Source of the DNA: Sandaracinus sp.
GTDB taxonomy: Bacteria > Myxococcota_A > Polyangia > Polyangiales > Houyiibacteriaceae
DNA: 64,000 bases
Reading direction: 5' to 3'
Assembly (NCBI GenBank): GCA_002699025.1
Contig: PABA01000110.1
Span: 1 to 64,000, forward strand
Part shown: positions 45,078-52,993 of the stretch, in pieces
Layout: each line of letters begins with the position of its first letter
Position numbering within the stretch: position 1 is the stretch's first letter
Made by a program: the position numbers and the translations under genes
Notes under the pieces: model-generated
What the model was told of the DNA's origin: nothing
What the model saw: the letters and a program-made list of their open reading frames with translations, nothing else
The model's database searches: none

Positions 45078-46508
45078 CTACTTCTTCTTGCGGTTCATGA
45101 TGTGCACGGCCTCGCCGAGCGCGGCCTTGAAGGCCTCCATCACACCCTCGCCGAGCGTCGGGTGCGGGTGCACCGTCAGCGCCACGTCCTCCGCGAAGGC
45201 GTGCATCTCCATCGCGAGCGCGCCCTCGCTGATCAGGTCCGCCGCCTCGGGCCCGACGATGGTCACGCCGAGCACCTTGTCGTCGTTCTCCGGGTCCGTG
45301 AGCACCTTGATGAACCCATCCGTCGAGTCCACGGCCATGGCGCGTCCGAGCGCGGCGAAGGGGAACTTCGCGACGTTCACCTTCCGGCCCTGCTTCTTCG
45401 CCTCGGTCTCCGTGAGGCCCACGGTCGCGATCTCCGGCTCCGTGAAGATCGCCGCCGGCATGGCCACCACGTCGAGCATCGCGCCCTTGTGCCCCGCGAT
45501 GATCTCCGCCGCGATCTCGCCCTCCTTGCTCGCCTTGTGCGCGAGGTAGGGCAGGCCGCAGACGTCGCCGATGGCGTAGATGCCGTCGACGTTCGTCTTC
45601 AGGTACTCGTCGACCTGGATGTGGCCGCGGTCGTCGAGCTTCACGCCGACCTCCTCGAGGCCGAGGCCCTGCGTGTTCGGCCGGAAGCCCACGGCGACGA
45701 GCACCTTGTCGGCCTTCAGCTTCTCGTCCTTGCCGTCGACCTCGACGACCACCTCGGCCTTGCCCTTCTTGACCGAGACGCTCTTCGCCTTGGCCTTCGT
45801 GAGCACGCGCGCCGGGTTGTCGCCCTTCGTGAAGTGCTTCTCCACGACCCGCACGACGTCCTTGTCCGTGCCGGGCAGGATCTGGTCCATCATCTCGACC
45901 ACCGTCACCTCGGTGCCGAGCTTCTGGTAGACCATCCCGAGCTCCATCCCGATCACGCCGCCGCCGATCTGGACCATCTTCTTCGGCGCCTCCTGGAGGC
46001 TCACCGCCTCGCGCGCCGTGATGATCGTCTCGCCGTCCGGCTCGAAGCCGGGGATCTGGATGATGCTGGTGCCGGTCGCGACGATGATGCCCTTCGTCGC
46101 CTCGTACTGCTGCTTCTTCCCGTCCGGGTCCGTGACCTCGACGGTCTTGGCGTCGACGAAGCGCGCCGCGCCGAAGGCCACGTCGGCGCCGTTGCCCTTC
46201 ACGAGCCCCTTCACGCCGCTCGTGAGCTTCTTGACGATGCCGTCCTTCCACTCCTGCATCTTCGCGACGTCGACCTTCAGGCCCTCGACGCTGATGCCCA
46301 TGTGCTGGGCGTTCTGGACGTGGTGGGCGAGCCCGGACGCGGCGATGAGCGCCTTGGAGGGGATGCAGCCCCAGTTGAGGCAGACGCCGCCCCAGTACTC
46401 CTTCTCCACGCAGAGCGTCTTCACGCCGAGCTGGCCCAGCCGGATGGCGGCGACGTACCCGCCGGGCCCGGCGCCGATGACGATCGCCTCGTAGGTCTTC
46501 TTGGCCAT
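45078..46508 (-). CDS. lpd: Dihydrolipoyl dehydrogenase (E3)
   Basis: A 476-residue FAD enzyme that reoxidises dihydrolipoyl groups of 2-oxoacid dehydrogenase complexes with NAD. It has the FAD motif VIGAGPGGYVAAIRLG (about 9-24), the redox disulfide CLNWGCIPSK (near 45), the NAD motif QIGGGVIGMELG (near 185) and the active-site HPHPTLGEGVMEA near the C-terminus. All catalytic residues are visible. The E1 alpha gene lies 133 nt upstream on the same strand. It may also serve the glycine cleavage system. Confidence 0.96.
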   Translation of the reverse strand: MAKKTYEAIVIGAGPGGYVAAIRLGQLGVKTLCVEKEYWGGVCLNWGCIPSKALIAASGLAHHVQNAQHMGISVEGLKVDVAKMQEWKDGIVKKLTSGVKGLVKGNGADVAFGAARFVDAKTVEVTDPDGKKQQYEATKGIIVATGTSIIQIPGFEPDGETIITAREAVSLQEAPKKMVQIGGGVIGMELGMVYQKLGTEVTVVEMMDQILPGTDKDVVRVVEKHFTKGDNPARVLTKAKAKSVSVKKGKAEVVVEVDGKDEKLKADKVLVAVGFRPNTQGLGLEEVGVKLDDRGHIQVDEYLKTNVDGIYAIGDVCGLPYLAHKASKEGEIAAEIIAGHKGAMLDVVAMPAAIFTEPEIATVGLTETEAKKQGRKVNVAKFPFAALGRAMAVDSTDGFIKVLTDPENDDKVLGVTIVGPEAADLISEGALAMEMHAFAEDVALTVHPHPTLGEGVMEAFKAALGEAVHIMNRKKK

Positions 46509-46641
46509 GCTTCCTCTCTGGTCGTTGCGCGGCGAGCGTGGTCGCCGCCTCCGCCCTGTCTAGGGCGCAATCCGTGCGGGGCGAGCCCCGCGTTCAGCTC
46601 GTTTGGCTCGGGGGTGGGTCCGGAGCGAGTCGGGGCGGCGC

Positions 46642-47754
46642 TCAGTGGCTCGGCGCCGGCGGGTGCCGGTTCAGCTCTTCGGCCTGCTCCTCGAGGTGCC
46701 AGGGCCGCTCCGCGTAGACGTCGTCGAAGAGCGTCTCGCGTCCGAGCATCGGGAGCTCCTCGACGCGGCGGATGGCCGCGAGGATCTCCTCCGTGAGCTC
46801 CTTCTCGAGCGCCGCGCGGCCGTCCTCGTCGACGAGGCCCCGCTGCTGCAGGTAGCGCTCGAAGCGAAGCACCGGGTCCTTCTTTCGCCAGGCCTCGACC
46901 TCGGCCTCGTCGCGATAGCGCGTCGGGTCGTCGCTCGAGCTGTGGGCGCCCATGCGGTAGGTGACGGCCTCGATGAAGGTCGGGCCCTCGCCGGCGCGGG
47001 CGCGCTCGATGGCGGCGCCGATGACCGCGTGGCAGGCGAGGATGTCGTTGCCGTCGACGCGGATGCCCGGGAGGCCGTAGGCGTGCGCCTTCACGGCGAA
47101 GGTCTCCGAGGCCGTCTGCTTGCTGCTCGGCACGCTGATCGCCCAGTGGTTGTTCTGGCAGATGAGCACGCAGGGCGGCTTGGCGACGCCGGCGAAGTTC
47201 GTCGCCGTGTGGAAGTCGGGCTCGCTCGTGGCGCCGTCGCCCGTGAAGCCGACCGTGACCACGTCGTCGTCGCCGCGCAGCTTGGCGGCCCAGGCGGCGC
47301 CGACGGCCTGGGGGAGCTGCGGGCCGAGGCAGCTCGACCAGCTCACGTGGTTCACCGCGCGCCCGGCCATGTGCATGGGCTGCTGGCGGCCCTTGTTCAC
47401 GTCGCCCGAGTTCCCGTAGATCTGCGCGAGCCAGGTCTCGAGGGGGAAGCCGCGGACCAGCATGATCACGGCCTCGCGGAGCGCCTGGAAGACCCAGTCC
47501 TGCGGCTGGAGGTTCACGGCCGTGGCGATGGGCGTGGCCTCCTGGCCCGTGCTCGCGCCGTAGAAGCCGACCTTGCCCTGGCGCTGGCGCATCAGCATCC
47601 GCTCGTCGATGAGGCGGATGCGGAGCATGTGGCGGAAGAGCGCGAGGAGCGCGTCGTCGTCGAGCGCCGGAGCCTTCGCCTCGTCGACGGTGCCGTCCTC
47701 GCGGAGCACCTGGTAGAGGCCGAGGCTGGGGTGGTCGGGGGGCAGGGGGGGCAT
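46642..47754 (-). CDS. 2-oxoacid dehydrogenase E1 alpha subunit (branched-chain type)
   Basis: A 370-residue thiamine-diphosphate subunit. The TPP-binding signature GDGATSEPDFHTATNFAGV (near 175) and ICQNNHWAIS are intact, and YRMGAHSSSDDPTRYR is the phosphorylation-loop sequence typical of branched-chain 2-oxoacid dehydrogenases. Its partner E1 beta and E2 genes are not beside it, which is unusual, although lpd and lipB follow. Branched-chain rather than pyruvate use is inferred from the loop and length. A promoter is predicted at 47766-47793. Confidence 0.9.
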   Translation of the reverse strand: MPPLPPDHPSLGLYQVLREDGTVDEAKAPALDDDALLALFRHMLRIRLIDERMLMRQRQGKVGFYGASTGQEATPIATAVNLQPQDWVFQALREAVIMLVRGFPLETWLAQIYGNSGDVNKGRQQPMHMAGRAVNHVSWSSCLGPQLPQAVGAAWAAKLRGDDDVVTVGFTGDGATSEPDFHTATNFAGVAKPPCVLICQNNHWAISVPSSKQTASETFAVKAHAYGLPGIRVDGNDILACHAVIGAAIERARAGEGPTFIEAVTYRMGAHSSSDDPTRYRDEAEVEAWRKKDPVLRFERYLQQRGLVDEDGRAALEKELTEEILAAIRRVEELPMLGRETLFDDVYAERPWHLEEQAEELNRHPPAPSH

Positions 47755-47765
47755 GAGGCCCGCGC

Positions 47766-47793
47766 ATCTTATCGCCGGGCCCTATCGGGTCAA
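47766..47793 (-). promoter_or_regulatory. Predicted sigma-70 promoter of the E1 alpha gene
   Basis: On the minus strand TTGACC (47788-47793) and TAAGAT (47766-47771) are 16 nt apart, with five and four matches to consensus. The start codon lies only 11 nt after the -10 box, so the transcript would be nearly leaderless. Confidence 0.5.
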
Positions 47794-47834
47794 TGGGGCT
47801 GCTCACCCGCGAGAGAGCGTCCCCGTTTGCGGAC

Positions 47835-47897
47835 GTGGGTCGTGATCCCTTCCTCCGGTCGGGATGCCGTCCGCCATCCGCTCTCCGCGTTCCGTGG
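47835..47897 (+). repeat. R2 repeat, single left copy
   Basis: This 63-bp stretch holds the R2 core GGTCGGGATGCCGTCCGCC after a GATCCCTTCCT-like start and before GCTCTCCGCGTTCCG, the same order as in the 17218 array. It lies upstream of the E1 alpha gene. A reverse-oriented R2 lies at 49640-49770, so the two bracket the lipoprotein gene pair. Confidence 0.8.
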
Positions 47898-48019
47898 CGC
47901 AGGCATCGACGCCACTCCGACGGTCACGTCCGCCCGCTCCAGCCGAGCGCACCCTGCGCACGGCGAGACCCCGACTCCGCGCCGCACGAGCAACGCGGAA
48001 GGATGACGCTCCCGAGCTC

Positions 48020-48150
48020 CCGGACCCCCGCGGCCAAAGGCCGCTCGTCGCCGAAGGCGGCGAAACCCGGACCCCCCGGCCGAAGGCCGCCCGAAGGCGG
48101 CGAAACCCGGATCCCCGCGGCTGAAGCCCGCCTCGCCCGAAGGCCGCTAC
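48020..48150 (+). repeat. R3 repeat, left array
   Basis: About two and a half copies of a 40-55 bp unit with the words CCGCGGCC(A/G)AAGGCCGC and CCGAAGGCGGCGAAACCCGG. The array abuts the stop of the minus-strand lipoprotein gene (48151). Its first copy is about 94% identical, in reverse orientation, to 49506-49562. The GGCCNAAGGCC and GCCGAAGGCGGC words can form small hairpins. The rest of the 396-nt spacer from 47755 holds the promoter and R2 copy described here and no gene. Confidence 0.85.
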
Positions 48151-48591
48151 TCAGCGCGCGGCCGGCAGCTCCTGGAAGAGCACGACCCGCCAGCGCTCGC
48201 CGCCGTCCTCGAGGGGCTCGCTCACCACCGGCACCTCGACCTCGCGTCCCGCCCCGCGCACGACCACCACGCCCGCGCCGTCCTCCACGCGCGCCTCGAG
48301 CTCGCGCAGCGGCACGCGCAGCCGGAAGGTGCCCGGCGCGATCATCTCCCAGGGCGCCAGCTCGCGCCGGGCGAGGTTGCTCGCCCGCCGGGCCCGCCGC
48401 TCGAGCTCCTGCCGGCTCGCCGGGTCGAGGAGCGCGAAGGCGTCCGCGCGCGCGTCCCCGTCGTACTCGCTCCGCTCCATCGCCGCGACGAAGGCGCGGA
48501 TGGCCCCCTCCGGCGTGGCGTCCGGGGGCGGCTCCGCGCACCCGGCGAGCGCCGCGAGGGCGAGCAGAACGGACCGGCCACGGAAGCGCAC
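48151..48591 (-). CDS. Small lipoprotein of unknown function
   Basis: A 146-residue exported protein. From GTG 48591 the N-terminus is a lipoprotein signal ending in ALAALAGC (Cys about residue 18-21), followed by a helical segment (TPEGAIRAFVAAMERSEYDG) and a small beta-rich domain with RVPLRELEARVEDGAGVVVV. The fold resembles small NTF2-like or DUF4878-like lipoproteins, but no family is clear. The longer frame to 48903 overlaps the divergent lipoprotein gene and reads poorly, so the GTG is preferred. Its stop is immediately followed by the R3 array. Confidence 0.75.
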   Translation of the reverse strand: MRFRGRSVLLALAALAGCAEPPPDATPEGAIRAFVAAMERSEYDGDARADAFALLDPASRQELERRARRASNLARRELAPWEMIAPGTFRLRVPLRELEARVEDGAGVVVVRGAGREVEVPVVSEPLEDGGERWRVVLFQELPAAR

Positions 48592-48724
48592 CGGCCGAGC
48601 CTGGAGAGCCCGCGCGCCCCGCGCAAGCCCCCCGCCGGGGCAGCTCGCCTCGCCGCCGTGACGGTGCGCCCCGCTCGCCGCGTCCACCGCGGGTCGGCCC
48701 GCCCCGTGCAACGTCTCGCGGACC

Positions 48725-49489
48725 ATGCGCACCCCGCGACTCCTCCCGATCCCCGCCCTCCTCCTCGCCGCCTGCGCGCACGACCCCGCCCCGCCCGCGG
48801 CCACCCCGAGCGCCGACCCGACCCCCATCGAGGGCCCGGCCGGGCTCGACGCCGAGCGCGAGACGCCCAGCCGCGTCGACGAGCTCGCCGCCGCGCTCAG
48901 CACCCCCTCCTACCGCGTCGACGTCGGCGGCTTCGTCCACCGCGCCGAGCACCTCCCGACGCGCGGCCGCCGCCTGGTCACGCCCGACGCCACGCTCGAG
49001 GTCTACCCCTTCGAGGACGCGCGCCGCGCCGCGCGCTTCGCCGTGCGCATCAGCCCTGACGGCCGCCACGTCGACGGCAAGCGCTTCCCGTGGCTCGAGG
49101 CCACCCACTTCTGGCTCCTCGGTCGCCACCTGATCCTGCTCCGGGGCGTCGAGCCCACGCTGATGGCGCGCCTGGACCGGCACCCGAGCGCCATCCGGCT
49201 CACCGAGCGCATGGACCAGGCCGACCCCACCCGCGCCGCGGCGCGCGCCGGGGAGCGCGTCCGCCGCGCCGTCGCCACCCGCCTCGAGACCACCCAGGGC
49301 GCGCTGCGCGTCCGCGAGGTCGAGCTCGTCCGCTGGGAGGCCCCCTGCGAGGCGCTCCAGACCGACGCGAGCACCGCCTCCTGCGCCGAGCCCCTCCTCG
49401 GCTGGCGCGTCACCCTCGACCACCACGACCAGCCCCTGATCGCTCGCACCGATCTCATGGGCGCCCGCCTCGCCATCGAGGGCAGCTGA
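48725..49489 (+). CDS. Lipoprotein of unknown function
   Basis: A 254-residue exported protein. The signal peptide ends ALLLAACAHD, with the lipidated Cys at residue 17. The mature part starts with a Pro/Ala/Thr-rich linker and then an unrecognised domain with SYRVDVGGFVHRAEHLPTRGRR, FWLLGRHLILLRGVE and a late Cys pair (CEALQTDASTASC). It is divergent from the small lipoprotein gene with a 133-nt spacer, and the R3 right copy starts 17 nt after its stop. The pair lies within nested inverted repeats. Confidence 0.8.
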   Translation: MRTPRLLPIPALLLAACAHDPAPPAATPSADPTPIEGPAGLDAERETPSRVDELAAALSTPSYRVDVGGFVHRAEHLPTRGRRLVTPDATLEVYPFEDARRAARFAVRISPDGRHVDGKRFPWLEATHFWLLGRHLILLRGVEPTLMARLDRHPSAIRLTERMDQADPTRAAARAGERVRRAVATRLETTQGALRVREVELVRWEAPCEALQTDASTASCAEPLLGWRVTLDHHDQPLIARTDLMGARLAIEGS

Positions 49490-49505
49490 CCGCGCTGCGC
49501 GCGGC

Positions 49506-49562
49506 GGGGACCGGGTTTCGCCGCCTTCGGCGCCGAGCGGCCTTCGGCCGCGGGGGTCGGGG
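49506..49562 (-). repeat. R3 repeat, right copy (inverted)
   Basis: The reverse complement of this stretch matches 48020-48075 with about three differences in 52 positions. It starts 17 nt after the lipoprotein stop. It contains GCGGCCTTCGGCCGC, a hairpin-forming word, and TTTCGCCGCCTTCGGCG. Confidence 0.88.
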
Positions 49563-49639
49563 AACTGCGCGGCGTGGATCTCTCGTGGGGCTCGAGGGCG
49601 TCCGCAAGCGGCCACGGCGCGCTCCGGGTCTCGTCATGG

Positions 49640-49770
49640 CCGCCACGGAAAGCGGACGGCGGCGGCGTTCGCCCGCTCCGCGAACGCGGCCTCCTGCGTG
49701 CCGTCGGCGCTGCCGCCACGGAAAGCGGACGGCGGACAGCGGACGGCATCCCGACCGAAGGGAGGGATCA
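49640..49770 (-). repeat. R2 repeat, right copy (inverted)
   Basis: Read on the minus strand it begins GATCCCTCCCTTCGGTCGGG, then runs through GTCCGC words to TTTCCGTGGCGGC, the R2 order. A second, shorter copy of the last part lies about 72 bp further on. It starts at the stop codon of the phosphoesterase gene. It mirrors the left R2 copy at 47835-47897. Confidence 0.85.
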
Positions 49771-51138
49771 GCTGGAGACGAGCACGATCTTCGTGACCTC
49801 CGGCGGCGAGAAGAGTCGCGCCGGCGGGCCGGCCGTGCCGAAGCCGCGGTTCACGTAGAGCGTCCCGCCCTCGAGCTCGTAGCGGCCGCGCACCCAGCCG
49901 TGCGGCACGACCATCTCGGCCGGGTTGTAGCCGAAGCAGATCTGCCCGCCGTGCGTGTGCCCGCTGAGCTGGAGCTGCACCTGCCCCGCCGCTTCCTCGA
50001 AGAAGACCGGCTGATGCGCGAGCAGCACCTTCGGTACGTCCGGCGGCACCATGGCCAGCGCCCGCCCGAGGTCCGGCCCGCGCCCCGGCCCACGCGCCCA
50101 GAGGTCGTCCACGCCGAGGAGCCCGAAGGCGCCGCCCGCGTCGCCGATGAGCCGGCCGCCGTTCACCAGCACGTGGGCCTCCGCGCGGCGGAGCGCGTCC
50201 ACCACCTCCTCCACGCCCGCGTAGTGGTCGTGGTTGCCGGGGATGGCGGCGACGCCGTCCCGCGTCAGGGGTCGGAGCTCCCGCACCAGGCGTCCGAGCA
50301 TCGGCGCGTAGGCCGGGTCGTGATCGAGCAGGTCCCCCGTGAGCACGACGAGGTCCGGCGCCGCGTCCCGCACGAGCGCCACGGCCGCGCGGAGCTCCGC
50401 CTCGCCGATGAAGGTGCCGAAGTGGATGTCCGAGAGCTGGGCGATGGTGTAGCCGTCGAGGGTCCGCGGCAGGCCCGGGAGGGCGATGGGCACCTCGTCG
50501 ATGGCGTAGTCGTGGCGCCCGAAGAGCGCCGCGTAGCCGCTCGAGCCGCCGGCTACCATCAGCGCCCCCGCCGACGCCCGCTGGAGGAACGCGCGCCGCC
50601 CGCCGAGCGTCGGCGCCGGTCCCGGCTCCACCGGCGCCCCAACCGGCGGCGCCCCAATCGTTGGCGCGTCGCGCGGAGGCGGGGGCGTCGCGTCTGCCGC
50701 GTCGACGTCGTCCAGCTCGCCGGAGCCCAGCTCGCCGGAGCCCGTCGCGCGCGCCGAGGAGGAGCCATCGCCCGTGGCTCCGCTCGCGGTCGCTCCCTGC
50801 TCGGGCGTCCCCGTGGCGCGCCGGCCTCGGAGCCGCTCGGCGACCCACCAGAGCCCGCCGAAGGCGTCGACGTGGAGCAGGAAGCCCGTCGCCAGCATCA
50901 CCGCGAGCACCACCAGCGTGCCGCCCACGGCCCCGGCCTCGAGCCAGCCGTCCGGCAGCACGCCACGCATGGCGCGCCCACCGAAGAGGAGCACCATGCC
51001 GAGCACGAAGAGCGCGGCCAGCGCCGCCTTCGCGCGCCGCCCGAGGCCCCAGACGCGCGCCGCCCGCCGGAAGACGTAGGCGTGCATGCCGCCGAGGACG
51101 ACGAAGAGGACGCTCAGGAAGATCAGCCAGCGGCTCAC
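49768..51138 (-). CDS. Membrane metallophosphoesterase (YkuE/YaeI-like)
   Basis: A 456-residue protein. Three N-terminal transmembrane helices (about 3-22, 32-50, 65-85) and an Ala/Gly-rich linker precede an internal twin-arginine-like segment (GGRRAFLQRASAGALMVAGG), then a calcineurin-type phosphoesterase with SDIHFGT, GDLLDHDP, GNHDHYAG and GHTHGGQI, the full metal-ligand set. Such enzymes cleave phosphodiesters or lipid headgroups at the outer face of the membrane. GTG 51138 follows GGAGGACCC, a strong ribosome site. It is divergent from the GGDEF gene with a 116-nt spacer. Confidence 0.9.
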   Translation of the reverse strand: MSRWLIFLSVLFVVLGGMHAYVFRRAARVWGLGRRAKAALAALFVLGMVLLFGGRAMRGVLPDGWLEAGAVGGTLVVLAVMLATGFLLHVDAFGGLWWVAERLRGRRATGTPEQGATASGATGDGSSSARATGSGELGSGELDDVDAADATPPPPRDAPTIGAPPVGAPVEPGPAPTLGGRRAFLQRASAGALMVAGGSSGYAALFGRHDYAIDEVPIALPGLPRTLDGYTIAQLSDIHFGTFIGEAELRAAVALVRDAAPDLVVLTGDLLDHDPAYAPMLGRLVRELRPLTRDGVAAIPGNHDHYAGVEEVVDALRRAEAHVLVNGGRLIGDAGGAFGLLGVDDLWARGPGRGPDLGRALAMVPPDVPKVLLAHQPVFFEEAAGQVQLQLSGHTHGGQICFGYNPAEMVVPHGWVRGRYELEGGTLYVNRGFGTAGPPARLFSPPEVTKIVLVSS

Positions 51139-51254
51139 GGGTCCTCCGAACCTGCGGCCGGCGCGTCCCGATGGCAACGGTCTCGCCCGGCGGCGGCCTC
51201 GCTCTTTGCTCGCCGCGCTCGCGTCCCTCTTCCCATCTCGCCCATACTGCGGGC

Positions 51255-52724
51255 GTGACCGATCCGAGTCGCGCCGCGGCGCGCGCGGAGGCGGCGCTCG
51301 TGGACCTCGCCCGAGCCCCCGACCGCCGCGCCCCGGCGACCGCCCACCTCCTCCTCGCCGCCGCGCGACGGGGGGCCGACGTCGAGCTGGACGCGCAGCT
51401 CGCGTTCTGGGAGGGCCGCGCGCCGGGCTCGCGCGGCGGCGACGCCCGCTATCGCTGGGAGCTCCGGCACGAGCGCGCCCCGGACGCCGGCTGGTGCGGA
51501 CCCGCGAGCGAGTGGACGACCTGGCGGCCGGGCGACGCCGACTACTTCGCCCGCGAGCCCGCGCGCTTCGAGGAGCGCCTCACGGTCCCCATCGCCGTGG
51601 TCGGCGGCCTCGCGCTCCTCGAGCGCTGCGCCGACGACGAGCGCACCCGCGCCCTCCTCGCGGAGGCCCTCCCGGTCGCCCGCCGCGACTTCGCCCAGCG
51701 CGCCCAGATGGCGCACGCCTGGGCCGACCTCTTCGCCCTGCACGTGCTCGTGCGCGCGCCGCGCGTCCTCGAGCACCTCGAGCCCTTCGCCATCGCCATC
51801 GCCTCCTGCTGGGCCCCGGAGCTCGCGGCGGACGGGCTCGTCCAAGGCGTGCGCTTCCCCTTCCACGGTCAGCCCCTGCCGAGCGCCTCGGCCATGCTCG
51901 CCGGCGGGCTCCTCGCGCTGGGGATCGACGTCCCGCAGGTGGCCCGCCTCGCCGCCGGGCTCCTCGAACGGACCTCGGACGGAGCGCGCTGGGCCGACGG
52001 CGCCGAGGCGCCGGACTTCTTCACCACCTTCCTCGTCGCCGAGCTCCTCGCGCGCGTCGATCCGGCCTTCGATCCGCTCCCCGCCGCGCGCTTCGTCGCC
52101 GCGGCCCAGGGGGAGGACGGGCTCTTTCGCGCGCTCGGGCCCGAGGCGCCCTGGCTCACGGACTCCGTCGCGCGCTTCCTCCGGGCCACGGAGCGGCCCT
52201 TCGCCGAGCGCTTCGAGTGGCCGCACCTCCCGGACGCGAACCGGGACCACAAGACCAAGCTCCCCTTCTACGCCTACTTCGTCCGCCTCGCCGAGCTCCT
52301 CGGCGCGCTCCCGGGGCTCGCGGCGGCGGACTGCGAGCTCGCCTTCCTCGACCTCTGCGGCTTCCGCGCCTTCAACAACCGCTTCGGTCAGGAGCGTGGG
52401 GACGCCGTGCTGGCGGCCGTGGCGGGCGAGCTGGACGCGATCGAGGGCGTGGTCGCCGTACGCGACGGGGGCGACGAGTTCCTGCTGGTCGGCGCGCCCA
52501 CGGGCGAAGGGCTCGGTGAGCGGCTCCGCGCCTTCCGCGCGCGCTGGCCCGAGGTCTTCGCGGCGCGCTTCGGGGCGGACGTCCCGCCGGTGCGCGCGCG
52601 GGTCCTGCTCGGCGTCGCCGAGGGCGGGCGGGTGCGGGCCGCCCGCGAGCGCCTCGGTCGCGAGGTCGGCGCGCTGAAGCAGCTCGACGAGGAGGCCCCG
52701 CTCCGCGAGCTCGGCCGGCTCTGA
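51255..52724 (+). CDS. Helical-domain protein with C-terminal compact GGDEF domain
   Basis: A 489-residue protein. The first ~340 residues are mostly helical and match no family I know (RYRWELRHERAPDAGWCGPASEW, MAHAWADLFALHVLVRAP), with no signal or transmembrane helix. The last ~150 residues are a diguanylate-cyclase fold: metal-binding Asp366 in AFLDLCGFRAFNNRFG, and an intact GGDEF at 405-409 (RDGGDEF). There is no RxxD product-inhibition site. The C-terminal part is short but keeps LLGVAEGG and an ARERL helix. It likely makes cyclic di-GMP in response to something bound by the N-domain, though this is inference. GTG 51255 fits the start of the helical domain. Confidence 0.82.
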   Translation: MTDPSRAAARAEAALVDLARAPDRRAPATAHLLLAAARRGADVELDAQLAFWEGRAPGSRGGDARYRWELRHERAPDAGWCGPASEWTTWRPGDADYFAREPARFEERLTVPIAVVGGLALLERCADDERTRALLAEALPVARRDFAQRAQMAHAWADLFALHVLVRAPRVLEHLEPFAIAIASCWAPELAADGLVQGVRFPFHGQPLPSASAMLAGGLLALGIDVPQVARLAAGLLERTSDGARWADGAEAPDFFTTFLVAELLARVDPAFDPLPAARFVAAAQGEDGLFRALGPEAPWLTDSVARFLRATERPFAERFEWPHLPDANRDHKTKLPFYAYFVRLAELLGALPGLAAADCELAFLDLCGFRAFNNRFGQERGDAVLAAVAGELDAIEGVVAVRDGGDEFLLVGAPTGEGLGERLRAFRARWPEVFAARFGADVPPVRARVLLGVAEGGRVRAARERLGREVGALKQLDEEAPLRELGRL

Positions 52725-52750
52725 GCGCGGGCCGGGATGGAGAGGGCGCT

Positions 52751-52793
52751 CCCGAGCCCGGTGGTGATCCCCTCCTCCGCGGCCCGGCTCGGG
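52751..52793 (+). terminator. Possible terminator after the GGDEF gene
   Basis: An 8-bp stem CCCGAGCC / GGCTCGGG (52751-52758 with 52786-52793) with a 27-nt loop starts 26 nt after the GGDEF stop. No T-run follows. The remaining spacer to the glycosyltransferase start holds no gene I can see. Confidence 0.35.
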
Positions 52794-52993
52794 CGCTCGC
52801 GTCCCCCTGTGGTCGTCGCGTCACGGGGAGCGTGCGCGCGCTTCACGAACGCCGCCCGCGGCGCGCTCCCTCCGCGACGACGCGCGGCCTCCGAGCGTGG
52901 CGAGCTCCTTGCAGTCCCTCTCGCGCCGAGCCGTCGAGGCCGCGACCGCGCGCCACGGCTGGCCCGGCCACCGATCCAGAGGGAACAGCGTCC

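Noticed and set aside
48592-48903. Longer start for the small lipoprotein gene
   Set aside because: It would overlap the divergent lipoprotein gene and bury the signal peptide.
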